Assembly (NCBI GenBank): GCA_947496355.1
Contig: CANMCO010000010.1
Coordinates: forward strand, 124,001 to 188,000
Source: an uncultured Aquimarina sp.
Lineage (GTDB): Bacteria; Bacteroidota; Bacteroidia; Flavobacteriales; Flavobacteriaceae
Direction of reading: 5' to 3'
Length of the DNA: 64,000 bases
The position numbers and the translations under genes were made by a program. The notes under the pieces were generated by a model. That model searched no databases. It was not told the DNA's origin and saw only the letters and a list, made by a program, of their open reading frames with translations. Below, one piece after another: positions 1 through 9,450 of the stretch. The number at the start of each line of letters is the position of its first letter. Positions within the stretch are counted from its first letter, which is position 1.

Positions 1-361
1 TCTCAGGATATTTAATCCTAACAAGTCGAGTTGTATCTATTTTGGAAAAATCAGGTAATTCCTTTATTTTCTCTGTTAATACAGCATCGTTCTCAATTTC
101 GCTACTTTCAATTTCTAAAGGTTTTACAATCTCTGTAACCTCTAGAATATCTTGTCTTGTAAGAGTAGAATCTTCGTCTTGTTTTAGCCCTAAAAAAGTG
201 GTATATGTTGGGTATTTTACTGAAATTCCTTCATAAGAAAACCCATCATCCTGTAGCTGAGCCTCTTGCATCTCTCCTTTTTGACTTAAAAACATAAGCC
301 CAAACAATCCTCCTAAAACGAATAGGATAAATAATGATATTTGAATAGGTCTGATTCTCAA
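1..361 (-). CDS. N-terminal part of a membrane-anchored protein of unknown function (partial)
   Basis: This reading frame runs off the left edge of the window; only about the first 120 residues are visible. I start it at a TTG codon (359-361), because an in-frame stop lies 18 bp upstream and this start keeps a full hydrophobic helix (about residues 6-25, ISLFILFVLGGLFGLMF). The next in-frame ATG would cut that helix. After the helix comes a soluble, acidic region rich in Glu and Asp, so the visible part looks like a single-pass anchor with a periplasmic domain. I do not recognise the family and assign no function. The start choice is inferred. Confidence 0.6.
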   Translation of the reverse strand, partial: MRIRPIQISLFILFVLGGLFGLMFLSQKGEMQEAQLQDDGFSYEGISVKYPTYTTFLGLKQDEDSTLTRQDILEVTEIVKPLEIESSEIENDAVLTEKIKELPDFSKIDTTRLVRIKYPE

Positions 362-513
362 GGTTTCCCGGGGATATTTTTACTTTTTAGTAAAAATAAA
401 AAGATTTTAGAAACTACAAAGGAGTTTAGCCTCTAGTTATTAGTATTCTGAGGGTAGTTTTGTTCTTTATGGACTTTAAAAATCCATAAAACCATTTCTA
501 ATCAGTATTATAA

Positions 514-1236
514 TTAGAGAGAAGAAACTAACTTTTGAACATCATTTATAACTACTCGATATTTACTGCGATTGGGTTTTGACATATGTTGCGATTCTGT
601 CAAAACTTCAGATAGTATTTCTTTTGCATCACCTATTTTTCCTTTTTCAACTAAAAACTGTGCAAGTACGTATCTTTCCTGGTAGTTAGAATACCTTTGA
701 TCTATTGGTCTCAGGTTTTCTTCGGCTTTATCGGATTGCCCTATCTCCTCTAGTGCTAAACCATACAGAAATTGACTTCTAGATCCCTTAAAGTTTGTAG
801 ACAAAGTAATTTTTTCAGCACAAAAAATAACGCTTTCAAAATCTTTGATATGGTAGTATACTTCAATTAATTTTTTAACAACTCCATCATCTTTATCATA
901 ATTATTATTAAGTGCAGTCTCATACTCTGCTATAGCATTAGTATAATCGCCAATTTCAGACAAAGCATCCGCCAAATTAATCCGGTTTTGAAATGTATCT
1001 GCAAAATCCAATTGTTTTTGCAAATCCTTAACCTTCTTGGTTGGATTAATCACATTAACAATCTCATTCTGTACTACATCAAGATCTCCTTTATTAAAAA
1101 CTTGCGTAAACAGATATATAATACTTCCTAATACTGGTAAAAATATGATCACAAAATACCAATAGTATTGGTTCCTATTTTTATATGCATGATAAGCACA
1201 AAAACCTTGTAAGGCTAAGATTAAAAAATATTGCAT
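514..1236 (-). CDS. TPR-containing small membrane protein
   Basis: This 240-residue protein has two hydrophobic helices at its N-terminus (about residues 2-14 and 24-44). The second resembles the short N-terminal membrane module of cardiolipin-synthase-like proteins (PLDc_N). The remainder is helical, with at least three tetratricopeptide-like repeats between about residues 85 and 215 (for example the stretch DYTNAIAEYETALNNN). It probably acts as a membrane-tethered scaffold, but no partner is evident. It is a single gene on the minus strand and the next gene, at 1403, is divergent. The sequence supports a TPR membrane protein; a specific role cannot be given. Confidence 0.75.
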   Translation of the reverse strand: MQYFLILALQGFCAYHAYKNRNQYYWYFVIIFLPVLGSIIYLFTQVFNKGDLDVVQNEIVNVINPTKKVKDLQKQLDFADTFQNRINLADALSEIGDYTNAIAEYETALNNNYDKDDGVVKKLIEVYYHIKDFESVIFCAEKITLSTNFKGSRSQFLYGLALEEIGQSDKAEENLRPIDQRYSNYQERYVLAQFLVEKGKIGDAKEILSEVLTESQHMSKPNRSKYRVVINDVQKLVSSL

Positions 1237-1402
1237 AGGTGTAAAAGTAATAAAACTATTTAAGGAGTATCACAAAACTATCAGTTTCTAATAGTGTACA
1301 AAGTTTAGGAGTGAATTCAAGTTATGACAAGTCTAAGATTAATCATTCTTAACCTTTCTATAAAGGCAGTTAACCCTAAGTTAATTAACAATACCTAAAT
1401 AA

Positions 1403-1615
1403 ATGAACTTCTATTATTCAATAAATTTAAGTAGTAATCAATTTAAATATAAAAAGATAAATTTAAAAAAATTGAAATTGAACAAGAATGTAATTTCAGA
1501 TCTTGAACAGAGAACAATTAAAGGAGGTACTATTGGCGGGTGCCATTCGCATCTTGGTACTTGCGGTCCACCAGAAAGTTTAGATGCTTATCCGGCTGAT
1601 TGTCCTTTTGGTTAG
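1403..1615 (+). CDS. RiPP (lanthipeptide-like) precursor peptide with Gly-Gly leader
   Basis: This 70-residue peptide has the layout of Bacteroidota natural-product precursors. A Lys/Leu/Asn-rich leader (residues 21-40, with KKLKLNKNVISDLEQ) ends in a Gly-Gly at 41-42. A 28-residue Cys-containing segment follows (Cys47, Cys54, Cys67, with His48 and His50, and two Pro at 56-57). In this family the Gly-Gly is where a transporter peptidase removes the leader, and the C-terminal part is modified. The first 20 residues are unusually long for such leaders, so translation might begin closer to KKLKLN, but no ATG is available there. No modification or export gene lies within the window. An intrinsic terminator follows 20 bp downstream. 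Function is inferred from the leader motif. Confidence 0.7.
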   Translation: MNFYYSINLSSNQFKYKKINLKKLKLNKNVISDLEQRTIKGGTIGGCHSHLGTCGPPESLDAYPADCPFG

Positions 1616-1635
1616 AATCTGACTTCCTATTAAAA

Positions 1636-1656
1636 AAAGGGGCATAAAGCCCCTTT
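1636..1656. terminator. Bidirectional intrinsic terminator between RiPP precursor and pyc
   Basis: A perfect 8-bp stem (AAAGGGGC / GCCCCTTT) with a 5-nt ATAAA loop lies between two converging genes. A T-rich stretch follows on both strands, so it can end transcripts of the precursor gene (+) and pyc (-). Confidence 0.85.
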
Positions 1657-1670
1657 CTTTGCTATTTAAA

Positions 1671-4600
1671 TTATTTCAGTGTTATTATCAAATCATCTGC
1701 CTCTACCATTGTACCAGGTTTAAGAACTATTTTCTTTATCACAGCACTCTCATTTGCAGTAATTGTCGTTTCCATTTTCATGGCTTCAATAATAAACAAA
1801 GGGTCATTTTTCTTTACCTCCTGACCAGTTTTTACTAAAACAGAAGATAGTGAACCTTGCAATGGTGCTCCAATTTGCTTTTCATCAGCTTTATCTACTT
1901 TTGCATGAACAACCTTATCTACTTTTATTGAGTTATCCTGTATTTCTACATTACGTGTTTGGCCATTTACCTTAAAGAATACAGTAACCTTACCCTCTTC
2001 ATTAGGATCACCCACAGAAATCAATTGAACCAATAACGTTTTCCCTTGATCCAACTTTACAATAATTTCTTCTTCAGGATCCATCCCGTAGAAGAAGTTT
2101 TTGGTAGGAATATTCATTACATTCCCATATTTCAGGTGATGATTATAAGCACCTGTAAACACTTTTGGATACAATTTATAGGAAAGAAAATCGGTGATAT
2201 CTAATTCGCGCCCCATTCCTTTCTTGAATACTTTCTCAAAATCTTTAAATTCTGTTTCAAAATCAACAGGTTCAAGATGTGCATTTGGTCTATCTGTAAA
2301 TGGTTTTTGATCTTTAAGCACAGATTTTTGTAGTGCTTTTGGAAATCCACCTACTGGCTGTCCTAACTCTCCTTTGAAAAAACTCATTACCGATTGTGGA
2401 AAAGAAATGGTTTCGCCTTGTTCTTTTACATCTTCAATAGTTAAATTATTACTTATAAGATATTGTGCCATATCACCTACCACTTTAGAACTAGGTGTTA
2501 CCTTTACGACGTCTCCAAATAATTTATTTACATCTCCATACATCTTTGTTATTTCATGAAAGCGATCTGATAAACCTAAGGCCTCTGCTTGAGGTTTTAG
2601 GTTAGAATATTGTCCTCCTGGAATTTCATGTTGATAGACTTCTCCTGTTCCTGCTTTTAATCCAGATTCAAAGACATAATAATGCTCACGAACCGATTCC
2701 CAATAGTTAGAATATTCATTCAATTTTGGAATATCTAATACATTTTCACGTTCATGAAATCTTAGCATTTCTACAATCGCATTAAAATTAGGCTGTGCGG
2801 TTAATCCCGAAAGCCCTCCTAACGCTACATCTACAACATCTACTCCCGCTTCTATAGCTTTAAGATAGGTAGCAGATTGCACCGATGAAGTATCATGGGT
2901 ATGTAAATGAATTGGAATATTAATTTCTGATTTTAACGCTGAAACCAGCTCATATGCCGCATATGGCTTCAGTAGACCTGCCATATCTTTAATTCCTAAA
3001 ATATGTGCGCCAGCATTTTCAATATCTTTAGCTAATTGAATGTAATACTCAAGAGTATATTTTGTTCGTTTTGGATCTAAAATATCCCCAGTATAACATA
3101 AAGAACCTTCTGCTAATCCATTTGTTCTTGTTCTTACATGCTCTATACAAGGAGCAATGGATTTCATCCAATTAAGTGAATCAAAGATTCGGAATACATC
3201 TACTCCATTCTCCCAGGATTGCTCTACAAATTTTCCAATCAAATTATCCGGGTATGCAGTATATCCTACTCCGTTTGATCCACGAATTAGCATTTGTAAT
3301 AAAAGGTTAGGCATTGCTTTTCGTAGCTCTCGAAGTCGTTCCCATGGGTTTTCTCTTAAAAATCGTAGGCAAACATCAAAAGTTGCTCCTCCCCAAACTT
3401 CCATACTAAAAACCTCGGGATGGTTTTTGGCAAACCCTTCGGCTACTTTAAGCATATCATATGATCGCATTCTGGTCGCCAGGAGACTTTGATGCGCATC
3501 CCGCATTGTGGTATCCGTAAAATGAACCTTTTTCTCATTCTTGAGCCAAGTTGCAAATTTTTCAGGCCCAAGTTCGGTTAAAAGATCTTTGGTCCCCTTG
3601 GCGTATGACATACTCTCATCAAACTTTGGTATTCCTGCTTCAATCAATGTTTTTGTTGGATCGATTTTCTTTACATCAGGATTTCCATTGATAATTACAT
3701 CTCCTAAAAAATTAACCAATTTAGTAGCACGATTACGAGATTCTCTTATCGCAAATAATGATTTTGTATTTTGTATGAAATTAACGGTAGCCTCTCCTTT
3801 TCTGAAAGTCTCATGGTTAAGGATATTATCCAAAAACGGCATATTGGTTTTTACACCTCGGATTCTAAATTCTGACAGTGCTCTACGCATCTTTCTACAT
3901 GCTCCGTCTAATGTTCTACTATTTGCAGAAACCTTAACTAACATAGAGTCAAAGAATGGTGAAATAGTAACGCCTTGATATACACTACCCGCATCTAAAC
4001 GTATTCCAAACCCAGACGCACTTCTATATGTAGTTATGGTACCATAATCAGGTTTGAAATCATTTTCAGGATCTTCAGTTGTAATTCTACATTGCAGTGC
4101 AAAACCATTAATAGTTAAGCTTTCCTGGCTTTCGATTTTGATTTGTTTATCTGATAATTTATATCCACCGGCAATAAAAATCTGCGCCTTAATCAAATCA
4201 ATACCGGTTACAATTTCGGTTACTGTATGTTCAACCTGTACCCTTGGGTTTACTTCAATAAAATAAATACTACCATCATCATCATCAACCAAAAACTCTA
4301 CAGTACCAATATTATTATAATCTACTGCCTTACATATATCTAGGGCGTATTTATATAAACTTTGTTTCGTTTCTTCTGGAACTCCAAAAGAGGGAGCATA
4401 TTCGATTACTTTTTGATATCGTCTTTGTACCGAACAGTCACGTTCAAATAAGTGAACCATGTTGCCATGATGATCCGCAACGATCTGTATTTCGATATGC
4501 TTTGGGTTTTCTACGAATTTTTCAAGGAATACTGTATCATCACCAAAAGCATTAAGTGCCTCTCTACGAGATTCTGGAAATGCTTTTTCTAATTCTTCCT

Positions 4601-5126
4601 GGTTTCTAATCACACGCATTCCTCTTCCACCTCCACCAGAAGCCGCTTTAAGCATTACAGGAAAACCAATACGCTTGGCTTCTTTAATCGCTACTTTAAC
4701 ATCTAAAAGATCTTCTTTATTACTCTGAATAATAGGAATATCATTATCAATAGCCACCTTTTTGGCTGTTATCTTATCTCCTAATGAACGAAGTACAGAA
4801 ACTTTTGGCCCAATAAAAATAATATTGTTTTCCTCGCACTGTTTAGCAAATTCTGCATTTTCTGAAAGGAAACCGTAACCTGGATGAATGGCATCTACAT
4901 TATTCTTTTTTGCAACCTTTATAATTGCATCTATATTTAAATACGGTTTTAGAGGTTCGTGATTTTCTCCAATCTGATATGCTTCATCTGCCTTATATCT
5001 GTGTAAAGAATATCGATCTTCATAAGTATAAACCCCAACTGTATTTAATCCAATTTCTGTACAGGCGCGAAAAATTCTGATTGCAATTTCACCACGATTG
5101 GCAACTAAAACCTTTTTTATTTGCAT
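1671..5126 (-). CDS. pyc: Pyruvate carboxylase
   Basis: This 1151-residue protein has the full length of single-chain pyruvate carboxylase, which makes oxaloacetate from pyruvate, bicarbonate and ATP to refill the TCA cycle. The N-terminal biotin carboxylase (about 1-450) shows the glycine-rich ATP loop KAASGGGGRGMR and the EVNPRVQVEHT signature. The carboxyltransferase domain (about 530-800) starts with FTDTTMRDAHQS and carries the metal-binding HLHTHD. A C-terminal biotinyl domain has EAMKMET with the biotinylated lysine near residue 1117. It stands alone as a transcription unit. The biotin would be attached by the BirA encoded at 26145-26876. Confidence 0.97.
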   Translation of the reverse strand: MQIKKVLVANRGEIAIRIFRACTEIGLNTVGVYTYEDRYSLHRYKADEAYQIGENHEPLKPYLNIDAIIKVAKKNNVDAIHPGYGFLSENAEFAKQCEENNIIFIGPKVSVLRSLGDKITAKKVAIDNDIPIIQSNKEDLLDVKVAIKEAKRIGFPVMLKAASGGGGRGMRVIRNQEELEKAFPESRREALNAFGDDTVFLEKFVENPKHIEIQIVADHHGNMVHLFERDCSVQRRYQKVIEYAPSFGVPEETKQSLYKYALDICKAVDYNNIGTVEFLVDDDDGSIYFIEVNPRVQVEHTVTEIVTGIDLIKAQIFIAGGYKLSDKQIKIESQESLTINGFALQCRITTEDPENDFKPDYGTITTYRSASGFGIRLDAGSVYQGVTISPFFDSMLVKVSANSRTLDGACRKMRRALSEFRIRGVKTNMPFLDNILNHETFRKGEATVNFIQNTKSLFAIRESRNRATKLVNFLGDVIINGNPDVKKIDPTKTLIEAGIPKFDESMSYAKGTKDLLTELGPEKFATWLKNEKKVHFTDTTMRDAHQSLLATRMRSYDMLKVAEGFAKNHPEVFSMEVWGGATFDVCLRFLRENPWERLRELRKAMPNLLLQMLIRGSNGVGYTAYPDNLIGKFVEQSWENGVDVFRIFDSLNWMKSIAPCIEHVRTRTNGLAEGSLCYTGDILDPKRTKYTLEYYIQLAKDIENAGAHILGIKDMAGLLKPYAAYELVSALKSEINIPIHLHTHDTSSVQSATYLKAIEAGVDVVDVALGGLSGLTAQPNFNAIVEMLRFHERENVLDIPKLNEYSNYWESVREHYYVFESGLKAGTGEVYQHEIPGGQYSNLKPQAEALGLSDRFHEITKMYGDVNKLFGDVVKVTPSSKVVGDMAQYLISNNLTIEDVKEQGETISFPQSVMSFFKGELGQPVGGFPKALQKSVLKDQKPFTDRPNAHLEPVDFETEFKDFEKVFKKGMGRELDITDFLSYKLYPKVFTGAYNHHLKYGNVMNIPTKNFFYGMDPEEEIIVKLDQGKTLLVQLISVGDPNEEGKVTVFFKVNGQTRNVEIQDNSIKVDKVVHAKVDKADEKQIGAPLQGSLSSVLVKTGQEVKKNDPLFIIEAMKMETTITANESAVIKKIVLKPGTMVEADDLIITLK

Positions 5127-5155
5127 ATTATCTATTTTGAGTTAAGAACACTTTT

Positions 5156-5169
5156 AGCGAACATTCGCT
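5156..5169. promoter_or_regulatory. Small inverted repeat upstream of pyc
   Basis: Arms AGCGAA and TTCGCT are separated by 2 bp in the 268-bp divergent region (5127-5394) between pyc and the lipoprotein gene. A near-match to the -7 box (TATCTTCG on the minus strand) lies just upstream in the pyc direction. It could be an operator, but the repeat is short and may be chance. I see no other feature in this intergenic region. Confidence 0.25.
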
Positions 5170-5394
5170 GCGAAGATATTGATAAGAATAATGCTATGCA
5201 ATAGTATAAGCAAAATTCATTTCAAAACAGCATCAAGAATTTACAAAATAATCTTACTTATCATAAAATAATTCTAACATAATCTTAACATAAATTAACG
5301 AATCCACTCATAATCTAAGTAAAGGCTTTATCGTTGTTATACTACAACCAATTAGTTAAAACAATATTTAATTCACAATCTAAAACCTTTTAAT

Positions 5395-6228
5395 ATGAAA
5401 AACAGAGTCATTGCTTTTTTAAGCATACTATTTATATCAAGTGCTTTTTTAATAAGCTGTAGTGATGATGATAATGAAACCCCAATCCCAACTAGTGAAG
5501 TTACAACATCAAAGCAATATAAAGATATAGAAGCTGCAAGTAAAGAAATTAATACAGTGGTAGAAAGCGTATTCAATACTGAATCCGGACTTATACCAAT
5601 TCGCAGTTTTAGCACTAAAATGCCAGACTGTTTCACTTTAACTTCAGAAGTAACAGATACCACCAGAACTATCATGATTGACTTTGGTGATGGTTGTGAA
5701 GTAAATGGAGAAATGATCTCAGGTGTTATTCGCATGAGTTTTAGCGTTCAGCTAGATGCAGAAAATAAAGTAGAGATTAGTTATAGCCTAGAGAACTTTG
5801 TGTACAAGGATGTTACCGTTAGCGGAAGTGCTACCACCACATTTACTTTTAGAAGTGAAACCGGAAATACTACATTCACTACAAACTCTAATTTTTCTTT
5901 TGCATGGGCTGATGGACTTACTGCAACCAGCGAGACAAATTTTGTTAATGAAACTTTCTTTGAAAATAATCCTGATACCCCAGGAGATTTTGAATATTAT
6001 ACATTAAACTCGGGAAGTAGTATTACAGAATTTAGTAATGGTGACAGATATGCAGTAGAAATCACTACTCCTTTACGTAATGAAAGAGGGTGCAGTTACA
6101 TTGTAAGCGGAGTTATAACAACTACAGAAAATAGTGCATCTACAACCATTGATTACGGTAATGGAGAATGTGACAATATAGCTACTCAAACTGATAGCGA
6201 TGGTAACCAGACTACCCTAGAACTATAA
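5395..6228 (+). CDS. Lipoprotein of unknown function
   Basis: The 277-residue product starts with a signal peptide ending in a lipobox (LISCSDDD, Cys near residue 22). The Ser-Asp-Asp-Asp after the Cys is typical of surface-exported lipoproteins in Bacteroidota. The rest is Thr/Ser-rich and appears to be mostly beta strands, with a Cys pair-like pattern (one Cys in MPDCFTL, one in GDGCEV, two near the C-terminus at RGCSY and GECDN). No catalytic motif is visible. A strong terminator follows. It is probably attached to the outer membrane; the function is unknown. Confidence 0.75.
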   Translation: MKNRVIAFLSILFISSAFLISCSDDDNETPIPTSEVTTSKQYKDIEAASKEINTVVESVFNTESGLIPIRSFSTKMPDCFTLTSEVTDTTRTIMIDFGDGCEVNGEMISGVIRMSFSVQLDAENKVEISYSLENFVYKDVTVSGSATTTFTFRSETGNTTFTTNSNFSFAWADGLTATSETNFVNETFFENNPDTPGDFEYYTLNSGSSITEFSNGDRYAVEITTPLRNERGCSYIVSGVITTTENSASTTIDYGNGECDNIATQTDSDGNQTTLEL

Positions 6229-6260
6229 CAAACGAGCAAGTAAACACGTTAAAATTTGCA

Positions 6261-6297
6261 AAACCGTTTCAGAATATTTCCTGGAACGGTTTTTTTA
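6261..6297. terminator. Intrinsic terminator between lipoprotein and TRAP operon
   Basis: A 12-bp stem (AAACCGTTTCAG / CTGGAACGGTTT, one wobble pair) with an 8-nt loop is followed by a run of T on the plus strand. It separates two converging units and probably serves the lipoprotein gene. Confidence 0.85.
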
Positions 6298-6303
6298 TTA
6301 TTC

Positions 6304-7434
6304 CTACTTCTGTATTTTATTATAATATGCTTTTTCGGTAACCTCGGACCATTTAGAAATTTGCTTTTGAAAATTAGAATAGCTTTCGTATACCTCTTTA
6401 GATAAAGGATCATCCCCAATCATCTCTAGCAAAGCTTCATCGGTATATCCTCGTAAAGCATCTAAAGTTTCTTTAGAAAATTCCCGAACCTCTACTCCTT
6501 CTTCATTCACCAATTTATCCAAATAGATTCCATTCTGTTTATCAAACTCTGAAAGCACCCATACCTGCGCACGTTTTGAAGCTGCCTGTAGTATGGCCTG
6601 AAGATGTGGTGGTAATCCATCAAATAGGTTTTTATTTATAAAGAATTCTAATTGAGAACCTGTTTCATGCCATCCCGGAGTATAATAATACTTTGCAATT
6701 TTATGAAATCCCATTTTATAATCGTGATAAGGCCCAATCCATTCTGTAGCATCAATAACTCCTCGTTCTAAACTTGTATAGACTTCACTACCTGCAACCA
6801 AAACCGCTGCACCTCCAGCCTTTTCTAATACCTTTCCGCCGATTCCCGGTAACCGCATTTTTAGTCCATTAAAGTCTTCGACAGAATTGATTTCACGATT
6901 AAACCACCCTCCCATCTGAACTCCGGTATTTCCACCCATAAAAGGTACCAGATTGAATTTAGCATAGGTCTTCTTCCATAGCTCATACCCCCCACCCGTT
7001 TCTAACCAAGATGTAATCTGCTGACTATTCATTCCAAAAGGTACCGCAGCAAAAAACTGAGCTGCAGGAGTTTTCCCTGCCCAATAGTATGCCGCGCCAC
7101 ATCCCATCTCGATACTTCCTTGAGATACTGCATCAAATGCTTCTAGCGGTGGTACCAATTCGCCACCTCCATATACTTTTATCTTAATCTGTCCGTTAGA
7201 CATCTCGTCAACCCATTTGGCATACTTCTCTGCCACTTCACCCACAACAGGAAAATTAGGTGGCCAGGTGGTTGTCATTTTCCAATAAAATACTTTGTTT
7301 GGCTTAGCAACATCATAAGAAGAAGTACTCATACTTGCAGGGGGATCTCCTAAACAGGAAAAAAATAATACTATTGTTATGACTAGTGTGAAAAACTTAC
7401 TAACCTTATGTGTTTGATTTCTAGAGAGCTTCAT
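6304..7434 (-). CDS. TRAP transporter substrate-binding protein, 2-oxoacid/monocarboxylate type
   Basis: This 376-residue DctP-family binding protein captures a carboxylate and hands it to the DctQ/DctM membrane pair encoded just upstream. Residues in the second half (DATEWIGPYHDYKMGFHK, then YYYTPGWHE) match the signature of the TakP-like branch that binds 2-oxoacids or lactate; the family Arg is present in MRLPGIGG. The N-terminus has a hydrophobic signal ending in FFSCLGD, a lipobox, so the protein is predicted to be a lipoprotein rather than free in the periplasm, unlike most characterised TRAP binding proteins. It is the last gene of the operon, 9 bp after dctM. The exact substrate is inferred. 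Confidence 0.9.
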   Translation of the reverse strand: MKLSRNQTHKVSKFFTLVITIVLFFSCLGDPPASMSTSSYDVAKPNKVFYWKMTTTWPPNFPVVGEVAEKYAKWVDEMSNGQIKIKVYGGGELVPPLEAFDAVSQGSIEMGCGAAYYWAGKTPAAQFFAAVPFGMNSQQITSWLETGGGYELWKKTYAKFNLVPFMGGNTGVQMGGWFNREINSVEDFNGLKMRLPGIGGKVLEKAGGAAVLVAGSEVYTSLERGVIDATEWIGPYHDYKMGFHKIAKYYYTPGWHETGSQLEFFINKNLFDGLPPHLQAILQAASKRAQVWVLSEFDKQNGIYLDKLVNEEGVEVREFSKETLDALRGYTDEALLEMIGDDPLSKEVYESYSNFQKQISKWSEVTEKAYYNKIQK

Positions 7435-7443
7435 ATTGATATG

Positions 7444-8790
7444 CTATTTTGAAATAAAAATAATTTGAGGAAAAAATACTACAACTGCCACAATAATCAA
7501 TTGAATGATAATAAAAGGTATAATTCCTCTATAAATTTGGCTAGTTTTTACGCTTTCTGGTGCTACACCTTTAAGATAAAATAAGGCAAATCCAAAAGGC
7601 GGTGTCAAAAATGATGTCTGTAAATTTAACGCTATTAATATTCCCACCCATAGCATATCTATACCATAAGCATTAAAAATAGGAGTTACTACTGGAACTA
7701 TAATAAATACAATCTCTATAAAATCTATAAAAAACCCTGCAATAAAAATTACTACCATGACCAATAGTAAAAACATTAGGGGTGTTAAATCAGAAGACAT
7801 GATCAACTCTTGAAGATAGGAATCTCCTCCTAATGTTCTAAATACCAAAGTAAATGTAGTAGCACCTAAAAGAATAAAAAACACCATTGAAGTAAGCTTA
7901 GTTGTCTCTTGCGCCACTTCTTTTAAGATTTTGAACGAAAATTTCTTCTGAACTACTGTTAATATGGTTGCTCCGATCGCTCCGATAGCCGAAGCCTCTG
8001 TTGGTGAAGCTACTCCCGTAAAAATAGATCCCAAAACGAGCACAATTAATAATATAGGTAAAAACAGTACTTTCAAGATTTTAGAAGCAAAATTAGTGCC
8101 TCTAAACTCCTTGATTTCTTCTGCAGGTATACTAGGAGCATCCTCTTTATGAACAGACGATTTTATTAAAATATAGAGTATATATAATCCAACAAGAACT
8201 ATCCCAGGTAGCAAAGCTGCCGAAAACAAAGCTCCTACATCTACTGAAGCCGCTCCTCTGGATGAACTATTTATAGTATCTGCCAGTAAAACTAACACAA
8301 TTGAAGGAGGAATAATCTGTCCTAATGTTCCCGATGAAGCGATTACCCCAGTGGCCAACTCAGTTTTATATCCACGCTTTAGCATTGTAGGTAAGCTTAT
8401 TAGCCCCATAGTTACCACGGTGGCACCTACTATACCTGTAGATGCAGCAAGTAGTGCTCCAACAATTACAACAGATATTGCCAAGCCACCTCGTACACGA
8501 CCAAACATCATGGCCATGGTTTCTAATAAACTTTGGGCTAAACCTGATTTTTCTAACATTATCCCCATAAAAATAAAAAGAGGAACGGCCATCAATACAT
8601 AATTATTTACAACCCCCATTATACGGGATGGTAGTAAATAAAATGTAGACATTTGAAATAACTCTGGTGCGAAAATGGATACTCCAAAGGCAAAAGCTAC
8701 CGAAATACCTCCTAATGTAAAAGCAACAGGGTACCCTCGAAGTATAAGAATGAAGATAACCACAAATAGTATAATTGCTAAATACTCCAT
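7444..8790 (-). CDS. TRAP transporter large permease (DctM family)
   Basis: This 448-residue protein is almost entirely hydrophobic, with about twelve membrane helices, as expected for the large TRAP permease that carries the sodium-driven translocation path. Typical segments include AVPLFIFMGIMLEKSGLA near the N-terminus, GIVGATVVTMGLISLP and, near the C-terminus, the conserved LQTSFLTPPFGFALFYLKG. Its ATG overlaps the stop codon of the small permease by one base (TAATG), which shows translational coupling. It acts with the DctQ and TakP-like partners in the inner membrane. Confidence 0.95.
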   Translation of the reverse strand: MEYLAIILFVVIFILILRGYPVAFTLGGISVAFAFGVSIFAPELFQMSTFYLLPSRIMGVVNNYVLMAVPLFIFMGIMLEKSGLAQSLLETMAMMFGRVRGGLAISVVIVGALLAASTGIVGATVVTMGLISLPTMLKRGYKTELATGVIASSGTLGQIIPPSIVLVLLADTINSSSRGAASVDVGALFSAALLPGIVLVGLYILYILIKSSVHKEDAPSIPAEEIKEFRGTNFASKILKVLFLPILLIVLVLGSIFTGVASPTEASAIGAIGATILTVVQKKFSFKILKEVAQETTKLTSMVFFILLGATTFTLVFRTLGGDSYLQELIMSSDLTPLMFLLLVMVVIFIAGFFIDFIEIVFIIVPVVTPIFNAYGIDMLWVGILIALNLQTSFLTPPFGFALFYLKGVAPESVKTSQIYRGIIPFIIIQLIIVAVVVFFPQIIFISK

Positions 8791-9293
8791 TATTGCTCGC
8801 TATTAAAAATAACTTGAATTGATTTTAGCATATGAGATATTGCTTGAACTAAAAGAAAGATAAACCCTATTGTTATGCAAAATTTTAGCACATATAGTGC
8901 CGGTAATCCACCAGGCTGCGGCGAACTTTCTCCAATTACAAAAGATGATAAACCATAATACCAGGAAGAAACAATAACCACATAACACCATGGTATTAGT
9001 AAAAAAGCACCTCCTAAAAGATCAACCCATGCTTTTCCTTTTTTAGAAAGTTTACTATAGAATATGTCTACCCGAACATGTTTTTCATATTTAAATGTAT
9101 ATCCCGAAGCTAATAGAAATATCATTCCGAAAAGATAAATTTCTATTTCTATCATCCAAACATAGGTAAACTTAAAGACATAACGAATGATAACATCCAG
9201 ACCAATCGCAACAGCCAATAAAGCCGCAATCCAACTCACAATTGATCCTATCTTTTCACCAATCCAATCTAGAAAATTGATAATTCTTTGCAT
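8790..9293 (-). CDS. TRAP transporter small permease (DctQ family)
   Basis: The 167-residue protein has four predicted membrane helices and the DctQ pattern: a conserved R-Y near the end of helix 1-2 (IIRYVFKFTYVWMIE) and a second loop with H-V-R-V-D (KYEKHVRVDIFYSKL). It is the first gene of the TRAP operon, and its stop overlaps the dctM start. The predicted role is the small scaffold subunit of the transporter. TRAP systems are not common in flavobacteria, so this three-gene unit may have been acquired, but base composition does not stand out by eye. Confidence 0.93.
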   Translation of the reverse strand: MQRIINFLDWIGEKIGSIVSWIAALLAVAIGLDVIIRYVFKFTYVWMIEIEIYLFGMIFLLASGYTFKYEKHVRVDIFYSKLSKKGKAWVDLLGGAFLLIPWCYVVIVSSWYYGLSSFVIGESSPQPGGLPALYVLKFCITIGFIFLLVQAISHMLKSIQVIFNSEQ

Positions 9294-9450
9294 CTAATGA
9301 TTTGTGTACTGTGAATATCTGGGTTGAAGATACTAAAATTACATGCATTGGGAAATGGAAACTTGAAATATAGATCCTAACTTTCCTTACGATGAAAAAA
9401 CACTTTCTTATTGTCGTTTCGCCATAGACGGGAATTAAAAAAAATGATGA

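Noticed and set aside
42..236. Plus-strand frame at the left edge
   Set aside because: It lies opposite the minus-strand membrane protein frame and is Ser-rich with no motif; shadow.
3541..3978. Plus-strand frame inside pyc
   Set aside because: Antisense shadow of a strongly conserved coding sequence.
5373..5735. Minus-strand frame opposite the lipoprotein gene
   Set aside because: The plus-strand frame has a clear lipoprotein signal and terminator; the minus frame is a shadow of it.
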